DNA of 64,000 nucleotides, taken from NCBI GenBank assembly GCA_030267565.1, contig BRXU01000005.1, positions 3,413,501 to 3,477,500 on the forward strand, in the 5' to 3' direction. The notes beneath the pieces were generated by a model. The model did no database searches, was not told the origin of the DNA, and saw nothing but the letters and a program-made list of their open reading frames with translations. Positions 38,058 to 50,000 of the stretch are shown in pieces. This DNA is from Pleodorina starrii. Its lineage: Eukaryota > Chlorophyta > Chlorophyceae > Chlamydomonadales > Volvocaceae. The translations under genes were made by a program, and so were the position numbers. The first letter of the stretch is position 1. Each line of letters opens with the position of its first letter.

Positions 38058-41000
38058 ATGGCCGCTGCCAGGCCCCTGGTTTCTGTCATCAACATTGAGA
38101 CGGGCGAGGCTGCGGAGCAGACGGCCCTGCCGGCCGTCTTCACCGCGCCTATCCGCCCGGACATTGTTCGCACGATTCACACGAACATGGCGAAGAACAA
38201 GCGCCAGGCTTACGCGGTGTTCATGAAGGCCGGCCACCAGACCGCGGCCGAGTCTTGGGGCACTGGCCGTGCCGTGTCGCGTATCCCCCGTGTTCCGGGT
38301 GGTGGCACCCACCGCGCTGGTCAGGGTGCCTTCGGCAACATGTGCCGCGGTGGTCGCATGTTTGCTCCCACCAAGGTGAGTCGGGCGACGCAGCGGCGGC
38401 GGAATCGGCGGGTTGCACTGGAGCATTCACCACACCAGCCTGCCGTAATTTGTAAACGTCAGAAATAATCAAATTTCATGCAATAAGCCTTCCGGTGACA
38501 AAAAATGTTGCGTGTCGACAGGATCAATTGCGAACACAGGACTTGCAAGTCCGCAGCAGAACTAGAATCCAACATCTCTGTGAAGTAACTTTCTTCATGT
38601 GCGTTGCGTTGGGTTATAAAATCGAATAAACGCACAACACTTCATGACAGGCACACCTCCCCCCATCTCCCCCACCGGCAGGTCTGGCGCCGCTGGCACC
38701 GCAAGGTCAACGTCAGCCAGAAGCGGTACGCCGTGTGCTCCGCTCTGGCGGCGTCGGCCCTGCCCTCTCTGGTGATGGCCCGTGGCCACCGCATTGAGCA
38801 GGCACGTATAGGAGACCGCCAGACGGCGGTGGAGGGGTATGTGTGTGGGGTCGAGGTCCTAGGTAACGGTGAACAGGGGGCATGGTTCGGCTTCCAGCGC
38901 ACCTGCATACCCCAAATGGGCAGGCAAATGTCTACTCGGCTCGTTTCCGCGTCGACCTGCATCTCTTTGCATGTGGGTCCCTCATCGACGTGCACACATC
39001 ACTACACGGGGATACGGCACCTTGCAAGGCAGCCAGCCAAGCCAGGAGGCCTCTCTGATCCCAGGCAGGGCATTGTGAAATTCCGGTGGGGGATGGTGGT
39101 GACCACCCAAAAGCATGATACCGGCCGGTTGATGACCACTAGATGACGAATCCGAGCGGCGCCTTATGCAGTGTTCGGCGTTCTGCCGGCGCTGTAGCCG
39201 ACTGCGACGACAATCGAGGCATTTGTCTGACGGCCAATTTTTCACTCGCAAAAGATATCACCTCGCTACCCAATCCCTTTCACAGCCTTGTTGCTGCTTG
39301 CTTGCTATCGCTAGTCAGATCCCCTCCGGCCGCACCTGAATTCCTTCCTTTACGAAATCTCTCTTGTCGCCCTGGTCGGTCGGGCGGGCGGTCGGATCCA
39401 CACAGGTGCCGGAGGTCCCGCTGGTCCTGGGCGACGCCGTGGAGGGCGTGAAGAAGACCTCGAAGGCCCTGGAGATCCTGAAGAAGATCGGCGCCCTGCC
39501 CGATGTGGAGAAGAGCAAGGACTCGAAGAGCCTGCGCGCCGGCAAGGGTAAGCAGCAGCACCAGCAGCAGCACAGGACCGTCGATTGGCACACGGACGGA
39601 TCGATGACGTCGGGGGAGTCGGTCCTTGGCAGGGGCGTTGTGTATGGGGCCGGGGGCGCCATCAGTCGGTGGGGCGGGACGCACTGCAGTGCAGAGCCGC
39701 AGCCGCATCGCAGCAGAGGCTGGCAGTGAGAGCGAGCAGGCATTGGCGGCGGCGTCTGGTGGGAGTGCTGGCAGGAGATGTGGAGACACAATGGCAGTTG
39801 CGATGGGGATTCTGCAAATTGCCATTCATGGAGAGATGCAGTCGCAGTGGGCACGTGCGGTCACGGCATGGCGGTGGCAGTATCACGTCTCGCAAGCGGC
39901 AGCAGCGGCGGAGCAGCAGCAGCAGCCCAGGCGGCCCGATGCGGAGCGGGAGAGAGGGCCGGAGCTCCAGAGCCCACACCTCACGAACCTCACGACATCC
40001 CGCCAGGCGATGTCGGGGGGGCGTTCAGAGCCCCGTTTAGAACGGGACCTCGGACGCATGGAGTGCCGCGTGCTGGCATGCTCGCGCGGCTGGCGGTTTG
40101 CCCTGCCTGACCTCGCCCGATTTGGTCTACGGGGGCGCCATGTACCTTGAGCAGCATCACAACTCATCTGGCGTTTGGCCTAACGACTGCGGCGGCAGCA
40201 GCTCGGTCTAGATGTCGTTACTGAGCAGCTCATCAGAAGGCGGTTAGGGCGCCGCAGCAGTCAGCGAGGGCAGCCATCGTCTTGCGTTCAGCCCGATGGC
40301 GCACGTGATAGCTCTGTCTCGGCCGGCGGCCGGCGGGCACCGGTCGTACACAAGCGGTCTTTGGGTTGGCGTCGACTGGGCTGCGGGCTCCACTTCAGCA
40401 GAAGTCCATGAAAGGCGGCAGCGGTGGTGGCTGGAATGGCGGCGGCAGCAGTCAGAGTGGCGATGTCGAACCTAGCCGTGGCCTCCGGACGTCCAGCGAC
40501 ACGGGGGGTTCCGGAGCGGGGGGGGGTCTACGCATGATGTCTGCGCTGCAGTCGGTTGCTTGGCCGCTGTAAGCGGTGGCAGAATTATGGGACGTTGGGT
40601 TGTCGGCTGCGTCGGGCAAGCAAGGCCGCGCTCGTGCATCGCCGGAACTAACAATGTCGCTATAAGTTTATATAACACCAGATATACATGGCGATGCGGG
40701 TCCTTGGGAGCCCTTGCCGGCCGGCCTTTCATGGATGCCGCTGGCCGCTTTGTCTGGTTTCTTATGAAAGCCCAACGCCCTCGAGACTCTCTCCGCGCCT
40801 CAACCTGCCTAACCTGTCCCAACCCCCACCTCTGCCTGTGCTGCAGGCAAGCTCCGCAACCGCCGCTACGTGCTGCGCAAGGGCCCGCTGGTGGTGTTCG
40901 CCAACGACGAGGGCATCAGCAAGGCCTTCCGCAACCTGCCGGGTGTGGAGGTTACCTCGGTGGACCGTCTGAACCTGCTGCAGCTGGCGCCGGGTGGCCA

Positions 41001-42357
41001 CCTGGGCCGCTTCTGCATCTGGAGCAAGGCTGCCTTCGAGAAGCTCGACAAGATCTTCGGCACCACCACGGTCGAGTCGGAGTGCAAGAAGGGCTTCAAG
41101 GTGGGGAGAGACGCGGCGCTGCGGTTTGGGAGGAGGAGGAGTTTTGGGGATTGGTTCGGGGGCTGTGTGGGCGGCACTGGGTGGGGCAGCTAGGTCGTGT
41201 GTGGGGCCCTGTCGACTTTTGCGCCAGGGTCGGCGAGGCTTTGTCTGTGGGCTTCGGTTTGAGAGAAGGCGGGAGGAAATGGCCATCGTCGAAGTCGCGG
41301 ACCTCTCCCTCGATTGACCCCGTGTAATTTTAGGTATTATGTTTTAATCTTCCTGCCTGCCGTTTTCGTCGTGTTTGTTTGTCTGCAGGTGCCTCGCTCC
41401 GTGATGACCAACGGCGACCTGGCTCGTATCATCAACAGCGATGAGATCCAGAGCGTCGTCAGGCCGGCCAAGGCCGCGGGCCCCAAGCACGCCCCGCTCA
41501 AGAAGAACCCGATGCGCAACCTGGGCGCCATGCTCAAGCTCAACCCGTACGCCAAGGTACGCACATGCAGGAGGGAATGTGTGTGGCAGCAATTGCGCAT
41601 GCGGGCGTGCCGTGCGTGGGCTTTGCGCCCCAAAGGACGGCCGCCCGCGCGCTTTTTCAACCATTGCAGCGGCGGTCGCCAAATAGCCTTTTGTCAGCGT
41701 TGTATCTCCCGTTTGCCGGTCCGCTTCAGTGTGCACCGCTTACGCTTTACGCTTGCGCCATCGACGTGCGCAATTACCAAAGCGGCACTATTCGGCCACA
41801 TTTTGTCGTTTTTGCCAAGACCCGTGTTTTGAATATCTGGACACGCTTTCCCGTGTTTTTGCAGGTGGCCCGCCGCGTGGAGATCACCCGCAGCGCCAAG
41901 AAGGGCGCCGTGCGCGCGGAGAAGCTGGAGAAGATCGCCAAGGGCATCCCCACGGGCGCCAAGAAGGACAAGGCCATCAAGGCCATCGGCAAGGCCTTCC
42001 ACAAGAAGGTGGGTCGATCGGTCGGCGAGTAGTCGTCATGAAGTCGTCGTTGAGTCGGGGGTGCGCTTGCCCTCTTGGAGGGTTTGCGTCACTGAGCCTG
42101 CGTTGCGCGCACATGACCTTCGTGGGTGCACGGTCCCTGCGTGGGAAGATGCCGATCAGCGGCGGGGGGTGGGTATCCGCCCTATCTTTCACGTAGCCCG
42201 TTGTCCGTTGCCCTCGTTCGTGTCTTGTCCTAATAAATACCCGCCCTTCCCGTCGAATTGGCACCCGCAGATGCTCGTGGACTCGGAGTACGCTGGCGAG
42301 GACTACGACCTGTTCACTCGCTGGATCACGGTCACCAAGCAGACGAAGACTGCCTAA
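38058..42357 (+). CDS. RPL4: Cytosolic 60S ribosomal protein L4 (uL4)
   Basis: Seven exons: 38058-38375, 38682-38801, 39406-39547, 40847-41100, 41389-41556, 41865-42008, 42271-42357; 410 residues, the usual length for eukaryotic L4. It is a structural protein of the large subunit that lines the peptide exit tunnel. Family landmarks in order: [13 protein letters not shown], tunnel-loop region [48 protein letters not shown] joined to [68 protein letters not shown], and a Lys-rich C-terminal part. The joint IEQ/VPE requires a GC-AG second intron. Codon use is strongly C/G-ending with few low-complexity runs, unlike its neighbours, as expected for a highly expressed gene. Confidence 0.98.
38802..39405 (+). 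other. Non-canonical GC-AG intron in RPL4
   Basis: Exon 2 must end at GAGCAG (38801) because the next exon starts in phase 0 with VPEVPL, as in all L4 proteins. The intron therefore starts GCACGT and ends CACAG. Using the nearby GT (GTATAG) would add residues and break the phase. Confidence 0.88.
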
Positions 42358-45300
42358 ATGGATTTGCCTCCCCTTTGCTTTTTGTCGCTGCTTTGTCGTC
42401 CTCACCCCGCGCGAACGGGCTCGTTGGGGGACCCCCTTCAGTAGCAGCAGTGGATTCCGCCGCCGTCGCTGCCGTTGTGGTGCGCGTGCGCTCCTTCGGT
42501 GGCGGCGTCGGCGGGGTCGCTGTGCGGGCAGCGGGGCGCTTTGTTGGCGTGGGGCGGTGCGGCCCATTTGGCAGTTGCTGTCTTGATGTGGGTTTCCACG
42601 TATGGGATCGGCTCGTGGGCGCACTGGCAGCAGCCGCGTGAGTTGCGTTTGTGGCGTTATCGTTTCGTGGTTTTGGGGCGCAGAAAGACACGCTGTTTCC
42701 CATGCAACGAAGGGTCGCGCTGCAGGCGCGCACGCGGTTCCCGCGCCGCCGCAAGGCACTCGGTGTAATGAAAGGGTGGTGGAAACCTCGGAGAATTCAA
42801 GGCGCGTAAAGCCAGTCATCCCAGGCAAAGCCAGCCATCCCAGTTCCCGCGAACATTTAGGGGACAGTATCTAATGGGCCGCATTTGTGGTTTATCCGAG
42901 CAAGCTACATTCGCGCCTAAGTCGCTGCGACCTCCATGCGCCAAGCGACACAGAACAGTACTGTCCCGAGCATACGGCGGCGAGGGATAACGATATCTGC
43001 GATCCGTCGAGGAAGAGGAGAGAATCGGGTCAAATGACTTGCATTCGGTTTCCTAAAGCGATGAGGCGAACCTGATCAATGATCAGTTACAAGCGCTCAA
43101 TACGATAATGACAGGATCACGCAGCCTTTCGACGGGTTTTTCAGCAGACGAACAGTATCATGAATACGTAATAAATTCATACTCGTGATTTCGCAGCAGC
43201 AGCAGCACCACCACCGCCGTTATCCTATGCATCACCCTCTACCATCCAAAGTAAGGGGACGAGGGGGACAGCGGTATCAAGTGTGGAGCGGTATACCGAA
43301 CCACCAAGGCAGGATCCGCAGGGTTTGGCAGGGTGCGCGAGCGCGAGCGGGTTCGGGGCCTGGCTACCCGAGCGAGCAACAAGGGGCGGGCCGAAGGCAA
43401 CAGAAGCAACAACGGAACCACCGCCCCAACCTACCCCACCGCCGCCATCTCAAAGTCTTAGATAACGAGCCCAACGGATGAGAGATCACGACGACGAGCT
43501 CCTTCTTCCAGAGCGACTCAGCGGCCCTTCAACGGCGTGGCCCCGCCACTGGTGCGGCGAGGGCACGGCCGGCGCGTTGGTGCACGGCCGCCGTGGACCC
43601 GGCCGACCGATTCCGACCAACCGACTGTGCATCGGCCGCCGTCCGTCGCGCGATGCCGCGAGTTACGGGGAACACGAGCCAGCAGCAGCAGCCCGTCGTA
43701 TACCCCACAAGCGCCCCCGGCAAGTATTATTCCAGTGCTTACCCATCACGCGTACTGGCTTCTGCCGCCGGCGCGGTGACGGTGAAGGCGCGATGAGGCA
43801 CACGCAAATGGCAAAAATCCAAACCCGCAGAGTCCCCTCCGTGGCACGCCGCGCCCTGGAGGCCCCCGCCCTCCGGCGGCGGCACACCCGAGGGCGCCGG
43901 AACTCCACCGCCGGAACTCGACCAGCCCGCCGCCTGACGCCAGCTGACCGCCGCGGGGCCATACGCGCCTCCTACAACTGCCATGATAACACACCTTGCC
44001 CATGCGCGAATACATACATACACACATACCCACAAATGTAGCATGCACCCAAATGCAGCATGCACACGTATGCACACCTGCGGACGATGTGTGGCTGGGG
44101 GGCGGGGGGCGGGGTACGGGGGGGGCGTGCGTTCCGGCAAAGCCCCCTTCATCGTGCACCACCACTGGCGCAGCGCCGGCGCCCGAACCTACGCGGCCCG
44201 CCCACACCCGCGCACTCGCGGGCAGCAATGCAACGGCGCAGAATCCCGCCCCTCCCCTCCCCTCCCTTTTGGGTGTCCGATCCGGGCCTTCAGCGCTGCC
44301 CCGGTGCGATGAGAAATGACACCCATTTATTGGTTCCGGCGAACGAGATACTAAGATTCTCTGATAGGACAGGACAAGACAGGACAGCGCAAAGCAGGGA
44401 AACGCATCGCAGGGGATTTTTGTGAATCCGGCCGCTCGCCAACCCTCACCGCCACCGCCACCGTCCCTACACACACACACACGTCGCGTTCTTGCCTTCC
44501 GCAAGAGCGCTACGCTCCGCGCGTCGAACCGCGTCCGCATTCGAGTCTCAAGACGCTGTACACTGCCCAAGCCCCATTTTTTTTGTGCAGCCAGGTCAAG
44601 CAAAAACGAGCCTTTTGGGGCTCTTGCCGGCTCCTGGGTTTTGGTCGGGATCGCCACGCCGCGCTACGGCGATGCACGCGCGCAAGCAAGCGACGCGGCC
44701 AGGTCCCCAGGTCAAGGTCGCCGTCGACCGGCTCCGTCCTGTTCTCTCCCCCACTCCAACCTCCAGGCCCAGCCCATCGGTGCTGCCAAAAACAACGTAG
44801 GCAGCCAGAGCAGCCCGCGAGGCTGCGAACCCAACATCAACTCGCCGCATTCAACTTGCCGCATTCAAGCGCCCTCCCCCAACGGGCGGCAAAGCGCCTT
44901 CTCAGCGTGTGCCCAAATAATGCGAGCGAGCTTGGGGTTTCATGTCACCTCGCAACGAGCAACGGAAGAAAGCCAAAGCAGGCGCGAAAGCCGCGTAATC
45001 CCGCGGATCCGATCCGATCCCCCATACCATATCATACCATCCATGCCGTAATCCCCACTCCGATCGCCCCCTCCCTTTTTCCTCCTGCAATTCCAGCAGC
45101 GGCAGCAGCAGCAGCAGCAGCGGCTGTTGCTGCCGCTGCCTCCGCCGCTTTCAAAGACGGCACTGTACTGGACAGCACGCAGCCCTGCTGCCCGCGGACC
45201 CAGCCCGCCATCCTGCGCAAGCTCAGCCTGCGCGTCGGTGCAGAGATTGGGCCCACAAACAAAAAGCGGTCGCCTTCCGCTTCCGCTTCCCCTTCCCCCT

Positions 45301-45727
45301 TCCCCAGGGGGAGAGGCGACCCCAGCCGCCAATACAGCGCCCCCCTCTCCCTCCCTTCCCTTCCCGGGCTCCCAGCTCCTCGCCAACACGGCCGCGCTGC
45401 GCTGCGACCGAAGGACCCATTGCGTATTTGGATTTCGGATCCGGCGGAGGTCACGGAGGGACGAAAGAAAGGGCGCCAGCCAGCCAGCCGGCCGGCCGGT
45501 GCTGTCGCGGACGTCGTCCTTCCAGCCAGCCGGCTGGTCAACGGCGCGTCCACAGTGAGCGTTTGCAGAATCCTCTCCCGCCCCCCGCCCCCCAAGCTCC
45601 ACACACGCACAACAAAAAAACACCATTCCCATTTCCCGCCAACCCAAAAGCCCGGAGCGGGCACGGGCGCTGCCGCGGGCACGAGCTACCCCTCCCCCCC
45701 CCCGGGAACCCGGCGCGCGCCCTGCCT
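42358..45727. other. Intergenic between convergent RPL4 and WD40-kinase genes
   Basis: No supportable gene. It contains the RPL4 3' untranslated region, scattered CA-type and CAG/CAC runs, and many unspliced GC-driven open frames without family motifs. No clear TGTAA for the kinase gene (minus strand) was found directly downstream of its stop at 45728. Confidence 0.5.
42764..42768 (+). terminator. TGTAA polyadenylation signal of RPL4
   Basis: TGTAA about 400 bases after the stop codon, the canonical signal and a normal distance for volvocine algae. Confidence 0.6.
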
Positions 45728-47002
45728 CTACTCGTCCTCCTCCTCCTCCTCCTCGTCTTCGTCGTCCTCGATTGAAAAGCCCATGCCCATGTGGAAGGCC
45801 GTCCGCATCTCCAGCGGGTCCTCTGGAGGCGCCGGCTGGAAGGACGACATCCGCGACAGCACCGTGCCGCCGCTCACAGCGACAGAACTCGCGCCGGCAA
45901 GCAGCGGCGGCGGCGCCGCCACGGATGTCACGCTCGTTCGTCCTGACGGTGGCGGCGGCGGCGCCACCCTCGCCGCCGCCGCAGGCACTGCCACCGACGC
46001 GGCGGTGCCCAGTGGCGACGGCGCCGCATGCGCCGCCGCCGCGCCACCACCCGGCGGCATGTGCGGAGGAGGAGCACCGGCAGCGGGCGGCTGCGGCCGG
46101 GTCGCGGCCGACGGATCCCACGAATGGACTGCCGGCGCCGCCGTGTGAGCCCCACCGGCAGCAGGGTCGGGGCGGGCGGCCGCCGCCGCCGCCGCCGCGG
46201 GCGGCGGTGCCGGCCGGGGGCCCTTACCGGCATGGCCCTCCTCCTCCTCGTCATCGGAGAGGGTCACGGCCTGGAAGGCGCTCGCCAGTGTGTGGACGTC
46301 GCCGCCGGCCACCGCCGGGAACGGCGGCGGCGAGGACGGCGCCGCCGCCGCCGCCGCCGCCACGGGCGGCGGCGGCGGCGCCGCCGCCGCCGCCGTATGG
46401 CTCGACCTTGAAGGGGCGAAGGGGCTGCCGGCGGCGGAGACCTGCAGCGGTCGGGAGCCGGAGGACGCCAGCGTGGGAGCGGTCTCCAGAGTCGGCGGCT
46501 CCGAAAACGGCATTGGCGGCGCCGCCGCCACCGCCGAGAGCCGGCGCGGGACGTCGGGCGAGCCTCGCGGTGTGGGGCCCTCCGCTGCATTCTCGGGACG
46601 GCCGGAGGCGAACCCGCCCGAGGGCCGGGACCGGGTGGGGCTGTCTGCCACACCCGTCGCCTGATGTGGCTGCGGCTGTGCGGGAGTGGCGCCTTGCGGC
46701 GCCGCCGGGTGCAGCGGCGGCAGCTGCGGCAGCATCGGCAGCACCGGCGTCGGCTGCGACGTCGCCGCCGGCGCTGCCATCGGCGAGGAACCCAGCGGCA
46801 GCGGCGGCGGCGCAGCGGGGGAGGATGCCGCGGCGAGCGGCAGCTCGTCGGACCGCAGCCCTTCCAGCACGTGACGCTCCAAGCCTCCGGGGCCCCGCTG
46901 CTGCTGCCCCTGTCCCTGTCCCTGCCCCTGCTGGCGGCTCTGCTGCAGCTGCTGCTCCTGCACCAGGGTGTTCGCCACCTCGTCCAGAATGCGGTTGAAG
47001 AC
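45728..47002 (-). other. C-terminal Pro/Ala-rich tail with acidic end
   Basis: The last exon codes for VFNRILDEVANTLVQEQQ (amphipathic helix), a Gln/Gly run, about 330 residues of Pro/Ala-rich disorder, and an ordered-looking end SRMSSFQPAPPEDPLEMRTA followed by an uninterrupted acidic run and the stop. The acidic block and the segment before it are the only non-repetitive parts of the tail. Confidence 0.7.
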
Positions 47003-50000
47003 CTGCTTGGGCAGGCGGGGGGAAAGGGGCAGGCAGGCGGGGGGAAGGGGGGGGTTGAAGAGTGAATTTGCAACAAAGAAACGGGGGGGGGAAGGGGGGT
47101 TTGAAGAGTGAGTGAATTTGCAGAAACGAAACAAGGAAGCCCGGCGGGCATTGGAGGAGCCTGGAGGATGAGGGGATGGAGGGGCGCGGGTCGACGGTCG
47201 CCGTGAGTCGTGTCGTGATGGGAAGGGCGCGGGACGTGATGAGCGGGCGGCGTGCGTGATGAGGGCACGACACGCGTCCGCGCGGGCGGAGGTTGCGGCA
47301 CACCTTCTTTACAAGATTGGATTGGATTCCCGGAGGCGGACCGAGGCGCGTCTAGCGAGCGAGGGGGGTCAGGGAGTGATATGCTCCCTTATAAAAACAA
47401 TGAGTCACTGCGGACGTTGTTGAGCAAGCTGCCACGGTCGCTGAGCGATGGGGGGTTATCCACGTATAGGCCGGGGCCCGTGAACGGTATGAAATCAGAA
47501 AAGTCCTTCCTGTCTGCAAAAGAAAAACGAGGTAAACTTGCAAGCAGCAAGGGGGGGGGGTAAAGAGTGAATTTGCAAGAATGAAACATGGGGGGGGGGG
47601 GTTGACTCACCTGACTGGGCGCGGGTGGCGCCGCCCTGGTGGAGGCGGTGGGTGACGACATCGAGGTGGGGGTCATGCAGGCGGGGGTCACGTCCACGGA
47701 GAGGCCGTCAGTGCCGTTGCGCGGTCGGGAGCGCTGACGGAAGTGGAGGCCGCGCTGGATCTGCGGTCAGAACACAGGGGCGGTACCGCAGCCGCCAGAG
47801 CAAGCAAGCGAGGCGGGCAGAGCAGATCAGGACCAAAGCAAAGGGGAGGGGCGAGGGGGACGGGGGGAGGGGGCAGCAGCGGGCGTCAGGGGCAAGAAGC
47901 GCGGGATGGGGTAGGGGGGGGGGGGCGGGGGGCGGGGCGGCCGCCGCGCCGCCCCCAAACCAGCGTCCGCGTGCTCACAAGCCGACACAGCGCGGAACCC
48001 TCCCGTAGGGAGGGGTTATCCACGTATAGGCCGGAGCCCGTGAGCGGTTAAGTAAGAGAAGAAGGGGGGGCGGGGGGCCTTCAAGAGAGCCAACCGCCAA
48101 ACAGGTCGCGCATGCCGTCGACCGTCGATGACCGTGATCTTCCCTATCGACTGAGACGACCCTTTCTACCTGCCGCCGCCCCCGCCCTGCTCCGGGCCAC
48201 TCTGCGCGCGCGAGCTCTCGGGCCACTCCCTCCCCCCCCCCGCCGGTGCCGTGTGTCTCGCCGCCCCGCCCTGCCCCTCCGCCACCGTCCATCTGTCCGC
48301 CCGCCCATCCGCCCATTCGCCCTTGGAGAAGGCCACGCTGTGCTATACCCCGTACTTCCACCCCCCCAAACCTCACACCGTGCTCACGACGCCCTTCCCG
48401 CTACCCACCCACCCCCCCAGCCCCCCACCCCCCCACCCAGCCACCCACCAGGCTCAGCGCCCACTGCCAGTGGCACAGCGCGTTCAGCCGTGTGGCGATC
48501 TTGTGGAAACCCGGCCTGGGGGGGGGGGGGAGGGGGAGGGGGGAGCGGGGGCCGAGCGGAGAGCACGGGGAGGCAGGGTACGTGTGTGAGTGTGAGTGTG
48601 TGTGATAGAGAGAAAGGGGACCAGGAGGGTGTTTTGAAGTTCAGCTGCGCAGCCTCCTTTCCCCCCGATCTACCTCCCGGCCCGGGAGGTAAGGGTGTAA
48701 AATAAGGAGTTAGCGCAGCGGAGGACACTGCATCTCAAGGCCTCCAGCCGCCCCAGCCCCGCCCCCAGCTTCTCCCGCATCCCCGACCGCCAGAGGGTTG
48801 GGCCCTCCTGCCCCTGCCCCTGCCCCACACACCCTCTCCCCCTTCCCCCGCCCCCTGCCCTACCCCCTTCCCCCCTTGCCCCCGGAGTCCCCGGAGTCCC
48901 CGGGCCCGCACCTGTCCGCGGGGTTCTCCGCCCAGCAGTCCATCATGAGGGTCTTGTAGCACTGCAGCGGAGGCAGCTGACCCTGGAGGGGGGAGGGGGA
49001 GGGGGGAGGGGGGTCAGGGGGTGATATGCTCCATTATGTAACATGAGACACTGGGGGAGGGAGGGGGAGGGAGGGGGAGAGGAGAGGCGCGGGACGGAAC
49101 GAAGCAGAGCAGATCAAAGGGGAGCGCAGCAGATCGGCACCGGGTGCGGGGCGGCAGAGCAGGGTACAGCCGAGTGACAGTCAGGCAGAGCAGAGCAGAA
49201 CGGAGTCCAGTGGGGATCGGAGGCCGGCAGATCAGATCAGAGGCGGTCGGGGGGCAGGTACCGGTAGGGGCAGCAGGTCAGGCCGGCGTGGGGGCGCAGG
49301 AAAGCGAGGAAAGCGGGAGCGGGAGTGTGGGGCGGGGGTGGGGGCGGGAGCGGAGGAGGGGAGGAGAGAGCGGATTCCGCAGGCTGTTGTGTGGCGAAAC
49401 ACACTCACACACCCACCCACACGCACACACACGTCAACGGCGGACCGCACATGCGGGCCCTCACCTAGCCTAGCCTAGCTCAGCCCCAGCCCCACGCCCC
49501 AAGTCCCCGCCCAGCGGCCGCCCCCCTCCCGCGCACCTCCCGTCCTCGTATCTGCAGGGGCAGCTGCCTGTCCGGCGGCACGTGGGGGCGCCAGGAGGGG
49601 TCGAAGGTGTGGCGCAGCTTCACCACCTCGTCCTCCGGCTCGTCATCGTACGGCAGCTTGAACGTCAGCATCTCGTACATGATGATGCCGAAGCTGTACA
49701 CGTCGGCGGCGTAGGTGGCAATGGGGTCCGCCATGTCGTACACCTGTGCGTGGTTGTAGTGGTGGTGGTGGTGGTGGTGGTGGTGGTTGTGGGTAAGGGG
49801 GGCGGGAGGAGATCAGGACAAGAGGGCCGGGTTGCGGGTCGCGGGGTGCGGGGTTGGGGGCATGGAAAATCCCAAGTCCGACAGCAACCCGCCCGGCGCC
49901 TTCTCCTCCCCCGCAACCCTCGCGCGCCTCCCCTGCTGCTCCGGAGCCGCGCTACCCTCTCCTAGCCTACCCTACCCTCCCCTGCCCTCCCCTGCCCTAT

